Below, piece by piece: positions 6,782-14,437 of a stretch of DNA of 64,000 bases (position 1 is its first letter; each line of letters begins with the position of its first letter). Both the position numbers and the translations under genes were made by a program. The notes under the pieces were generated by a model. The model saw only the letters and a list, made by a program, of their open reading frames with translations, had not been told where the DNA came from and ran no database searches. Source of the DNA: Cryobacterium cryoconiti (GTDB lineage Bacteria; Actinomycetota; Actinomycetes; Actinomycetales; Microbacteriaceae). The stretch spans positions 62,777 to 126,776 of the forward strand of contig NZ_SOHA01000017.1 in the NCBI RefSeq assembly GCF_004403065.1. Direction: 5' to 3'.

Positions 6782-8872
6782 CTAGAACCGCCCGCCCCCG
6801 CCGCGACGCGAGCGGGATCCGGATCCGCCGAATCCGCCGGGTATGCCGAAGCCGCCTCCGCCTCCGCGGCGACCGCCGCCGCCGCCGCCGAACATTCCGC
6901 CGCCTCCGCGGCGACCGCCGCCGCCTCCGCCGCCACTGAGCAGCGTGTTGATCAGGATGCCGCCGATCATGGCGCCCATGACTCCGCTGCCGCTACTGCC
7001 GCCCGTGCCGCCGAAGCCGCCCGGAACCTGCCCGGCGAATCCGTCGACGTCGTTCCGGGCGCGGGAGATGGCGGCGGCGGCCAGGGAGTTGGCCCGCTGC
7101 GAGGCGGCGAGGGCGGCATCCGGGTCGGTGGCGGCCAGCGAATCGGCCTCCGAGAGAGCGCGGCCGGCTTCGGCGAGCCGGGTGCGCGCCTCCGCGCCGA
7201 CCGCGCCGCGGCGGGCGGTGATGTAGTCCTCGGCGGCGGAGACCTGGCCACGCGCTGCCTGCAGATTCTGGTTGAGCAGGGCCTGGGCGCGCTGCCGGCG
7301 CCCTTCGGCGTCGCGCACACCCTGCAGCGCGGCATCCATCTGCGTGTTGGTTGCCTCGAGCACCTGCATCAGTTCGAGCGGGTTGATCCGGCCGGCTGCG
7401 GACCGGTCGCGCACCTCGGCAAGGGTCTGCTCGGTGCGGCTGATCACGCCGGGCAGCGCGGCGGCCGCCTCGGACGTGGGCGGCAGGCTGCGCGCGGTCA
7501 CCAGGTCCGCCTGCAACTCCGCGACCGTGGCGGCCACGGACTGCGTCGCCGTCGTGAGGTCCTGCCCCAGCCGGTCCACGGCGTCCAGCAGCAGCCTGGC
7601 CTGGTCGACCGATTCCTCCGCCGCACGGATGTCCACGGCCGCGGCGGCCGTGTCGCCGGCACCCAGCCGGGTGGCGGCGCGGGCCAGGGCGGTATCGGCG
7701 AAGGCGAGCCGCTCCCGCGCCTCGGCGGGGTTGTCGGCGACCGTGCCGAGCGCCGCGTCGGTGTAGCGGGCTGCCAGCGCGGCCAGAACCTCCTCGCCGG
7801 CACCCAGCCGGTTGCGCACGGCGGTGGCCTCGCCGGTGATCGCGGCGGCCGCCACGGGGGCGTTCTTCTCCAGCTGGCGCAGCTCGTCGAAGTCGTCGGC
7901 CTGGTCGTCGAGGATGCCGTTGGCCTGACTGCACAGATCGATGATCGCCGCGTACCAGGCCCGGGCCTGCTCCTCGGAATCGGGTTCGGCGTCGTCGAGT
8001 TTCTGCTGCAGGGTGAACGCCTGGCTGAGGCGCGCCTTCGCCGTGTCGAGGGCAGCCTGGAAGGCGGTCGTGACCTCCGTGCCGTACTGCGCGATCGCGA
8101 AGCCGAGTTCCTGCTCACTCGAGCGGATGGCGTCGTCGGTCTGCACGAGCGTGCTCGAGGCGCGCCGCTTGAGCTCGGGGGTGGGCAGGGCCTGCAGCCC
8201 GGTCGGTGCGGTGGCGCCGGCGGGCAGGGCCTTCCTTCGACCGCGGCGGGCGAGCAGGATGACCGCCCCCACGGCCAGGAGCACGAGAACCGCGATGACG
8301 ATGAAGATCACGATCAGCACCCCGCCCCCGCTGCCGGGGCTCTCGTCTCCGGGAGTGATCTCGCCAGTCGTGACCGATTCACCCTGGAGGGCCGCGGAGA
8401 GACCCGCGGCGGCGCCGACGGCGGCGCCGGCCCAGTCGTTCTGGCGCAGGGCCGGCTCGATGGCGACGGTTTCGATCTCCTGGAGTTGGGCATCCGTCAG
8501 GGCGAAGCCGGGAGCCACCGACAGCTGGTATTCGCGGTCTTCCGTGGCCACGGCCAGCAGAACGTCGTTGGTGCCCAGGCCGTTGCTGTCGGCGGTCTGG
8601 TCTGCCCACTGCTCCCGGTCCGCGACCCCGGTGAAACTGTCGACATAGGCCACGAAGAGGTCGGCGCCCGTGTCGGCGTACAGCGCGTCGAGAGCCGACG
8701 TGATCTCATCCGTGCGGCCGCTGACGGCATCGACGGTGTCGAGGATGTGGCTCGCCCCGAACTCGACCGGGTCTTCGGCCCAGGCGGCAGGGGGCGCCGA
8801 GACGAGGGGTGCCGAAACCAGCACGACCGCCGCAACTGCGACCGGAATCAACCACCGTGACCGCATGGACAC
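6782..8872 (-). CDS. TPM-domain membrane protein with Gly/Arg-rich tail
   Basis: About 696 residues. A signal peptide (about 1-32, ending AAWA) precedes an extracytoplasmic TPM domain (about 38-160), then a single membrane helix (about 180-203, rich in I/V/L) followed by GRRGRRK, a long cytoplasmic coiled-coil region, and a C-terminal tail of glycine runs with Arg, Phe and Ser (last ~60 residues). The start is either GTG at 8872 or ATG at 8866; a GGTGAG sequence upstream does not settle it. The tail could drive self-association, which is an inference. It is the first gene of the minus-strand run, immediately before pspA. Confidence 0.85.
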   Translation of the reverse strand: MSMRSRWLIPVAVAAVVLVSAPLVSAPPAAWAEDPVEFGASHILDTVDAVSGRTDEITSALDALYADTGADLFVAYVDSFTGVADREQWADQTADSNGLGTNDVLLAVATEDREYQLSVAPGFALTDAQLQEIETVAIEPALRQNDWAGAAVGAAAGLSAALQGESVTTGEITPGDESPGSGGGVLIVIFIVIAVLVLLAVGAVILLARRGRRKALPAGATAPTGLQALPTPELKRRASSTLVQTDDAIRSSEQELGFAIAQYGTEVTTAFQAALDTAKARLSQAFTLQQKLDDAEPDSEEQARAWYAAIIDLCSQANGILDDQADDFDELRQLEKNAPVAAAAITGEATAVRNRLGAGEEVLAALAARYTDAALGTVADNPAEARERLAFADTALARAATRLGAGDTAAAAVDIRAAEESVDQARLLLDAVDRLGQDLTTATQSVAATVAELQADLVTARSLPPTSEAAAALPGVISRTEQTLAEVRDRSAAGRINPLELMQVLEATNTQMDAALQGVRDAEGRRQRAQALLNQNLQAARGQVSAAEDYITARRGAVGAEARTRLAEAGRALSEADSLAATDPDAALAASQRANSLAAAAISRARNDVDGFAGQVPGGFGGTGGSSGSGVMGAMIGGILINTLLSGGGGGGGRRGGGGMFGGGGGGRRGGGGGFGIPGGFGGSGSRSRRGGGGRF

Positions 8873-9073
8873 CCCATTCTCACCAACATCGATACTTCGG
8901 CGTTCCTTGGTCGAGCATAGAACGGCGGCGCAGGCCCGTCCACCGGGGACGGCCGCGGATGCCCGGCAGCGGCACTGTTGCCCACTGTTACGGCGGTGCT
9001 GGCGGTGGCTCTCGTTGATGCCCAGACTGGTCCCACATCCCGTTCACCACCGCCCGACCTCCGGAGGCCGACC

Positions 9074-9841
9074 ATGACCCGTTCGTTCTCCATGACTCCG
9101 CGGCTCGCGGTCGTCGAGGTCACCCGGCACCGCCCGGACCGACCGGCCTACCACGCGAAGGTGCAGCTGCTCAACGCGTCGGCGGCCGATGCCGGCACGA
9201 ACGGCGGCTGGTCGGTCTCACGTCTGGCGGCTGCCGACCTCTCCCCGGCCGAGCTGCTGGCGGCGACGGATGACTGCGACGCCATCGTGATCATGGGCGG
9301 CGAGGATGTGACGCCCCGGTTCTACGGCGGCGGCACCGGCTATGAGGGTGAGACGCGCCACTTCGAGGTGGCCGACGCCGGCCAGATCGCCCTCGTGCGG
9401 CGGGCCCTCGAACGCGGCACCCCGCTGCTCGGCATCTGCCGCGGGCTGCAGATCATCAACGTCGCTCTCGGCGGCACCATCGTGCAGCACATCGAGGACG
9501 GCATCCACCGCAACGTGGGCGTGCCCATCGAGCAGGTCCTGCGCGAGCATCCGGTTCAGCTTCTGCCCGGCAGCACCCTGATCGACAGCCTCGGCCAGGC
9601 CGGCATCCTGGTGCAGAGCGCCCACCACCAGAGCGTCGACCGGCTCGGCGCCGGGCTGGTCCCCGCCGGTGTCGCCCCTGACGGCCTGGTCGAGGCGATC
9701 GAGCACGAGTCCGCGCCGATCACGGGCGTTCAGTGGCACCCCGAGGCGCCGGATTCACCCGCCGAGCAACTGCCCCTCCTGCTGGCTGCCCTGCAGTCCC
9801 AGCTCGCCGAGGCACGCGTCGACGAGCGCCTCGCCGCCTGA
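9074..9841 (+). CDS. Class I glutamine amidotransferase / gamma-glutamyl-GABA hydrolase family (peptidase C26)
   Basis: 255 residues from ATG 9074, chosen because CCGGAGG lies just upstream. The nucleophile is Cys122 in GICRGLQIINV; the catalytic His and Glu are in QWHPEAP near the C-terminus; IVIMGGEDVTPRFY is the substrate-binding strand-turn of the PuuD-like family. Members hydrolyse gamma-glutamyl amides such as gamma-glutamyl-GABA. There is no putrescine pathway gene beside it, so the substrate is open. It is divergent from the TPM gene, with about 200 bp between. Confidence 0.88.
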   Translation: MTRSFSMTPRLAVVEVTRHRPDRPAYHAKVQLLNASAADAGTNGGWSVSRLAAADLSPAELLAATDDCDAIVIMGGEDVTPRFYGGGTGYEGETRHFEVADAGQIALVRRALERGTPLLGICRGLQIINVALGGTIVQHIEDGIHRNVGVPIEQVLREHPVQLLPGSTLIDSLGQAGILVQSAHHQSVDRLGAGLVPAGVAPDGLVEAIEHESAPITGVQWHPEAPDSPAEQLPLLLAALQSQLAEARVDERLAA

Positions 9842-9924
9842 CCGCCCTCGACACCCATCCGCTTCGCCCCGAACCGACAGCATCGGTGGGTGCGCCGGCC
9901 TCTGCACCCACCCATGCTGTCTGT

Positions 9925-11145
9925 TCACGGGAAGGTGGCGTCGAGGGCGGCCGCAAGGTCGGCCACCAGGTCGTCGGCGTCCTCCAGCCCCACCGACAGC
10001 CGCAGGTGGCCCAGCTCGCGGAACTCCGCCGGGTAGGCCGCCACGCGGGGCCCTGACCCGTCGACGTGCACGATCAGGGACTCGTCGTGGCCGAGCGACA
10101 CGGCCGAGGTGATCACGCGCAGGTTCGCCACGAACCGGTTCTGGGTGTCCGGGTCACCGGTCACGGCGAAGGCCATCATGCCGCCGAACCCGTGCGGGAA
10201 CTGGCGCCGGGCGAGGTCGTGCTGCGGATGCGCCGCCAACCCCGGGTAGGCCACGTACGCGACCCGGGGGTCGCCGTCGAGGAACTCCGCCACCGTCTGG
10301 GCGGAGGTGCAGTGCTGCCGGAGGCGCAGCGGCAGGGTCACCGATCCGCGCATGATCAGCCAGGCGTTGAACGGGCTGATCACGCCGCCCACATCCACCA
10401 TGGCGTCGAGTTTGATCCGCCGGATCAGGTCCGCGCTGCCGATGACCGCCCCGCCCATGGCGTCGCCGTGCCCGTTGATGTACTTGGTCAGCGAGTGCAC
10501 CACCAGGTCGGCGCCGTGGGCGAGCGGGCGGAACAGCGGCGGCGGGGTGAAGGTGTTGTCGATCGAGAGCAGGGCGCCGACGCGGTGCGCGATGGCGGCG
10601 ACCGCCGCGACATCCGTCACCCGCGTCGTCGGATTCGCGACCGACTCGATGTGGATCAGGCGGGTCTCCGGGCGCAGGGCCGCGCGCACCGCGCCGAGGT
10701 CGGTCGTGTCGACGAAGGTGGCCTGGATGCCGTACTTCTCCGGCAGCAGCTCGGCGAACAGGCGATGCACGGCCTCGTAGGTGACGTCGGCCACGATCAC
10801 GTGGTCGCCCGTCTTCAACAGGGAGAAGAACACGGCGTGCAGGGCGGCCACACCGCTGGCCAGCGCCACGGCGTCTTCACCGCCCTCGAGAACCGCGAGC
10901 TTCCGCTGCAGGCCGAGCTGATTGGTGCCGCTGTTGCGGGTGTAGAGCCCCGCGGCCGTGCCCGACCAGCTGAGGGTGGACGGGTCCTCCGGCAGGGCGT
11001 AGGAGTTCGCCATCACGATCGGGGTGCGCAGCGCCCCCGTACCGGCGTCGACCTCGTTGCCGGCGTGCACGGCCTGGGTCGCGAAGGCGAGGCTGGCGGG
11101 GGTGTGCTTGTCCGGCCGGTTCGGCGGGCTGGGCTGCTTCGTCAT
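9925..11145 (-). CDS. PLP-dependent trans-sulfuration enzyme (methionine gamma-lyase/cystathionine lyase type)
   Basis: 406 residues. The fold-type I Cys/Met metabolism family is shown by YTRNSGTN near residues 68-75, ASGVAA, SIDNTF (Asp196) and the PLP lysine Lys221 in HSLTKYINGHGD. The KYINGHGD form is closer to methionine gamma-lyases and cystathionine gamma-lyases than to the synthases, but activity cannot be fixed by eye. The gene is divergent from a GNAT acetyltransferase, with only 33 bp between them. Confidence 0.85.
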   Translation of the reverse strand: MTKQPSPPNRPDKHTPASLAFATQAVHAGNEVDAGTGALRTPIVMANSYALPEDPSTLSWSGTAAGLYTRNSGTNQLGLQRKLAVLEGGEDAVALASGVAALHAVFFSLLKTGDHVIVADVTYEAVHRLFAELLPEKYGIQATFVDTTDLGAVRAALRPETRLIHIESVANPTTRVTDVAAVAAIAHRVGALLSIDNTFTPPPLFRPLAHGADLVVHSLTKYINGHGDAMGGAVIGSADLIRRIKLDAMVDVGGVISPFNAWLIMRGSVTLPLRLRQHCTSAQTVAEFLDGDPRVAYVAYPGLAAHPQHDLARRQFPHGFGGMMAFAVTGDPDTQNRFVANLRVITSAVSLGHDESLIVHVDGSGPRVAAYPAEFRELGHLRLSVGLEDADDLVADLAAALDATFP

Positions 11146-11178
11146 GCCTCCAACCTAAGTGGTCACTAGTCTGGACGC

Positions 11179-11751
11179 ATGCCGCTCGAGATCCGCACCG
11201 ATCGCCTCCTGCTGCGCCGCTGGCGCGAGTCGGACCTGGCGCCGTTCGCTGCGATGGGGGAGGACTCGGAGGTGATGCGGTACTTCCCGGCGCTGTTGAC
11301 CCGCACCGAGAGCGATGCGCTCGCCGCGCGCGCCGACGCGCTGTTCGACACGCACGGCTACGGGCTCTGGGCGCTGGAAAAACGTTCGACGGGCGACTTC
11401 CTCGGCTTCACCGGGCTGGCACCCCTGCCGGCGTTCATCCCCGGTCCCGGCGGGATCGAGGTCGGCTGGCGGCTGGCCCGCGCGTTCTGGGGTCAGGGCT
11501 ACGCCACCGAAGCGGCCCGGGCGGCCCTCGGTTTCGCCTTCGGCCGGCTCGAGCTCGAACAGGTGCACGCGATCACGGCCGTCATCAACGAACCCTCGCG
11601 GGCCGTGATGGAACGACTCCGGATGACCGCGATGGCCGAGTTCCAGCATCCGAAGATTCCCGTCGGCTCACCGCTGCGGGTGCACATCCGGTACTCCATC
11701 TCGCGTGTCGCCGCTGCCGCGGCGTCCGCCGCGGCCGACCTCACCCGGTAG
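11179..11751 (+). CDS. GNAT family N-acetyltransferase (RimJ/RimL-like)
   Basis: 190 residues. The N-terminal EIRTDRLLLRRWRESDLAPF is the hallmark opening of the RimJ/RimL-type GNAT branch; the acetyl-CoA loop is around ARAFWGQGYATEAARAAL (about residues 98-115), followed by NEPSRAVMERL. The acceptor is unknown; such proteins often modify N-terminal amino groups or small amines. A TAGTCT box (11167-11172) lies 6 nt before the ATG with no Shine-Dalgarno, so the mRNA is probably leaderless. Confidence 0.88.
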   Translation: MPLEIRTDRLLLRRWRESDLAPFAAMGEDSEVMRYFPALLTRTESDALAARADALFDTHGYGLWALEKRSTGDFLGFTGLAPLPAFIPGPGGIEVGWRLARAFWGQGYATEAARAALGFAFGRLELEQVHAITAVINEPSRAVMERLRMTAMAEFQHPKIPVGSPLRVHIRYSISRVAAAAASAAADLTR

Positions 11752-11785
11752 AGTTCAGGCACTTCCGAAAGGACCGGCCGCCACC

Positions 11786-11830
11786 ATGGAACCCTCTGTC
11801 GCCCACCCTCGTCGCCGAGCGCGCGCATGA
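11786..11830 (+). CDS. Possible 14-residue upstream ORF coupled to the M20 peptidase gene
   Basis: A short ORF starts at ATG 11786 after GAAAGGA, encodes 14 residues ending in a basic run (RRRARA) and stops at TGA 11828-11830, overlapping the next ATG as ATGA. The peptidase gene itself has no Shine-Dalgarno, so reinitiation from this ORF would explain its translation. A TAGAGT sequence at 11749-11754 could be the -10 box. Nothing identifies the peptide as functional in itself. Confidence 0.35.
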   Translation: MEPSVAHPRRRARA

Positions 11831-13158
11831 GCGACTACGACGCCCTGACCCGCCAGACGGTAGACCTGCTGCGTGACCTCATCCGTAACGCCTGCGTCAA
11901 CGACGGTACCCCCGATTCGGGCGGTGAGATCCGCAGCGTGCGCACCCTGGAAGGGTTCTTCGCCGGGTCGGGGCTCGACCTCGAGGTCGTCGAACCGCAT
12001 CCGGGGCGCGCCTCCCTGATCGCGCGCATCCGGGGCACCGACCCCACGGCGCCCACCCTTGCGCTGGTCGGCCACCTCGACGTGGTGCCGGTGGACGACG
12101 GCGGGTGGACCCGCGACCCGTTCGCCGCCGAGATCGTCGCCGGCGAGATCTGGGGACGCGGCGCGCTGGACATGCTCTACCTGACCGCCAGCTACGCCGT
12201 CGTCACCCGGGCCATCGCGACCGGATCGTTCCGGCCGCGCGGCGACCTCGTCTTCGCGGCCGTCGCCGACGAGGAGGACGGCAGCCGGCTCGGTGTGGAG
12301 TGGCTGACCGAGAACCGCCTCGACCTGATCGACGCCGACTACGTGCTCACCGAGTCCGGCGGAGCCATGGTCGGGCCGCGCCCGCTGATCTCCACGGCCG
12401 TCGGCGAGAAGGGCATCGCCGGGCGGCGGCTGGTCGTGCGCGGAACCCCCGGGCACGGGTCGGCGCCCTGGGGTGCCCGCAACGCGGCCGTGATCGCGGC
12501 GGATGCCGTGACCCGCCTGGCCCGCTTCCGTGCCCCGGTGCAGATCACCTCCGACTGGCGGCGGTACGTGCACGCCCTCGAACTGCAACCCGCCCTGGCA
12601 GAGCGGCTGCTCGACCCGCACCGGATCGACGACGCCCTGATCGAGCTCGGCAGCCTGGCCGGTTTCGCGCACGCCTCCACCCACACCACCTTCTCGCCCA
12701 ACATCGTGCGGGCCGGCGTGAAGGACAACGTGATCCCGGCGCTCGCAACCATCACACTCGACATCCGGGTGCTGCCCGACCTGGCGGCCACCGACGTCGA
12801 CGCCTACCTGCGGGAGGCGCTCGGCGATCTGGCCGACGACGTGGAGATCGAGGGCGACGATTTCGCCGCCGCCACCCGGTCCGCGGTCGACACGCCCCTG
12901 TTCCACTCGCTCGGCAAGGCTGTGCGCCGGGCCTACCCCGACGCCGACCTGCTCCCGGTGCTCAGCGTCGGCGGTTCCGACGCCCGGTTCTACCGCCGCC
13001 GCGGCATCCCCGCCTACGGGTTCGCGCTGCTCAGCCGGCACTGGGACTACGGCACCTTCCGCCAGCTCTTCCACGGCAACGACGAGCGCATCGACATCGG
13101 CTCGATCGCCCTGACGGTCGCCGCCCTCGACACCGTCGTGCGCGACTTCCTCGACTGA
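11827..13158 (+). CDS. M20/M25/M40 family metallohydrolase (peptidase/deacylase)
   Basis: 443 residues with the M20 metal ligands in order: His in GHLDVVPVDD, the bridging Asp in GRGALDM, the Glu pair in DEEDGS, and a further ligand in the C-terminal FHGNDERID. The insert between them is the usual dimerisation domain. Members cleave dipeptides, acyl-amino acids or succinyl-diaminopimelate; this one most resembles the general M20 peptidases of Actinobacteria, and the substrate is not evident. It begins at an ATGA overlap with a 14-codon upstream ORF and is followed 13 bp later by a DUF1294 gene. Confidence 0.88.
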   Translation: MSDYDALTRQTVDLLRDLIRNACVNDGTPDSGGEIRSVRTLEGFFAGSGLDLEVVEPHPGRASLIARIRGTDPTAPTLALVGHLDVVPVDDGGWTRDPFAAEIVAGEIWGRGALDMLYLTASYAVVTRAIATGSFRPRGDLVFAAVADEEDGSRLGVEWLTENRLDLIDADYVLTESGGAMVGPRPLISTAVGEKGIAGRRLVVRGTPGHGSAPWGARNAAVIAADAVTRLARFRAPVQITSDWRRYVHALELQPALAERLLDPHRIDDALIELGSLAGFAHASTHTTFSPNIVRAGVKDNVIPALATITLDIRVLPDLAATDVDAYLREALGDLADDVEIEGDDFAAATRSAVDTPLFHSLGKAVRRAYPDADLLPVLSVGGSDARFYRRRGIPAYGFALLSRHWDYGTFRQLFHGNDERIDIGSIALTVAALDTVVRDFLD

Positions 13159-13171
13159 GCCGCCGCAACCC

Positions 13172-13633
13172 ATGAAACAGACCACGCCTCGGCGCCGGGC
13201 CAAGCCGGCACGGCAGACGCGACCCCGACGTCAGGTCGGCACGCGACGACGGATGCCCGCCCACGCCGGTACCGGAGCCGCCGCCTACCTCGCCGTCGTC
13301 GCCTTCGCGGCGGCCTACCTCGTCATCGACGCCTACCGGCCGATCTCGATCTGGGTGGCCGCGTATTACCTGGCTCTCAGTGTGGCCTGCTTCGTCGTCT
13401 ATGCCGTGGACAAGTCCGCCGCCGTGGCCTCGCGCTGGCGGGTGCCGGAGAACACTCTGCTGCTGCTCGGGCTCGCCGGCGGCTGGCCGGGGGCGATCGT
13501 GGCGCAGCAGGTGCTGCGGCACAAGACGAAGAAGGTCACGTTCCGCTCCGCCTTCTGGGGCACCGTGGGGTTGAACCTGGCGGCCTTCGTCGTGGTCTTC
13601 TCGCCGCTCCTGCCGGGCATGCTGGTCGGCTGA
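13172..13633 (+). CDS. DUF1294 small membrane protein
   Basis: 153 residues. A strongly basic N-terminal stretch (first ~30 residues, many Arg/Lys) precedes about four membrane helices (around 38-58, 62-82, 95-112 and 128-148). Between the helices lies VYAVDKSAAVASRWRVPE, and GGWPGAIVAQQ...RHKTKK follows: both typical of DUF1294. Some family members are fused to cold-shock domains; this one is not, but its basic N-terminus could contact nucleic acid (inference). It is probably co-transcribed with the upstream M20 hydrolase (13-bp gap). Confidence 0.82.
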   Translation: MKQTTPRRRAKPARQTRPRRQVGTRRRMPAHAGTGAAAYLAVVAFAAAYLVIDAYRPISIWVAAYYLALSVACFVVYAVDKSAAVASRWRVPENTLLLLGLAGGWPGAIVAQQVLRHKTKKVTFRSAFWGTVGLNLAAFVVVFSPLLPGMLVG

Positions 13634-13636
13634 AGC

Positions 13637-13691
13637 GACCGGAGCCGACCGGAGCCGACCGGAGCCGACCTGAGCCGATCCGACCGGAGCC
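13637..13691. repeat. 10-bp tandem repeat
   Basis: Three exact copies of GACCGGAGCC (13637-13666), then GACCTGAGCC, a 5-bp remnant GATCC, and another exact copy. The run sits between the DUF1294 stop and the DinB-like start, close to the latter's ribosome-binding region, and could vary in copy number by slippage. No protein-binding role is evident. Confidence 0.85.
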
Positions 13692-13716
13692 GACGCGGCG
13701 AGTGCCAAGCTGGGGC

Positions 13717-14310
13717 ATGACCGATGCGAATGCGAAGGCGGACCTCCAGCGCTATCTCCAGGGCGGACGGGAGGCCCTGCTGTGGAAACTCGACGGGCTG
13801 TCCGAGTACGACGTGCGTCGCCCCGTGGTGCGCACCGGCACGAATCTGCTCGGCCTGGTCAAGCACCTGGCCGGGGTCGAAGTCGGCTATTTCGGAGAGA
13901 CGTTCGGCCGTCCGTTCGCGGAATCCCTGCCGTGGATGGACGAGGACGGCGAACCCAACGCGGACATGTGGGCCACTCTCGACGAGTCTCGCACGCAGAT
14001 CGTCGACCTCTACCGACGGGTCTGGGCGCACTCGGACGCCACCATCAAGGCACTGGATCTGGACGCCATCGGGCACGTGGCCTGGTGGCCGGAGGATCGG
14101 AGCCAGGTCACGCTGCAGCGGGTCCTCGTGCATCTGGTATCCGAGACCCACCGTCATGCGGGGCATGCCGACCTCGTGCGGGAACTCATCGACGGGGCCG
14201 CCGGTCACAGGCCCGACAACGACAACATGGCCCCCGGGGATCTGTCCTGGTGGGATGCCTATCGGGCCCGATTGGAGGCGACGGCACGCGAAGCCGGCGC
14301 CGGAGGCTGA
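13717..14310 (+). CDS. DinB family protein (DUF664 type)
   Basis: 197 residues with the ATG at 13717 preferred over an in-frame GTG at 13702, because GGGG lies just before it and the GTG is within the repeat-adjacent sequence. The four-helix DinB/DUF664 fold is indicated by NLLGLVKHLAGVEVGYF near the N-terminus and by ETHRHAGHADLVRELIDG near the C-terminus; these supply the His residues of a mononuclear metal site. In Actinobacteria such proteins are linked to thiol (mycothiol) transfer and stress. The substrate is unknown. Confidence 0.85.
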   Translation: MTDANAKADLQRYLQGGREALLWKLDGLSEYDVRRPVVRTGTNLLGLVKHLAGVEVGYFGETFGRPFAESLPWMDEDGEPNADMWATLDESRTQIVDLYRRVWAHSDATIKALDLDAIGHVAWWPEDRSQVTLQRVLVHLVSETHRHAGHADLVRELIDGAAGHRPDNDNMAPGDLSWWDAYRARLEATAREAGAGG

Positions 14311-14437
14311 GCCGCGGCAACCGGGCGGCGCGGGTTCGGCGCTGCCCGCGCACTTGACAGTCCAACCCTGCGTGCAACTCTCGAAGGTGCAGAAGGCCGG
14401 CGCCCCTGCCTGGTCTCAGGCGACCTGGAGGTTTGTG

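Noticed and set aside
4544-8860. A very long open frame on the plus strand opposite the arginase, F420-reductase-like, pspA and TPM genes.
   Set aside because: It is the antisense of real genes in high-GC DNA; its protein is rich in Arg, Gly and His without any family motif, and the minus-strand genes have clear domains.
14311-14437. A sigma-70 promoter for the arylsulfatase based on TTGACA at 14354.
   Set aside because: No acceptable -10 hexamer follows at 16-18 nt, so it is mentioned only in the gene entry.
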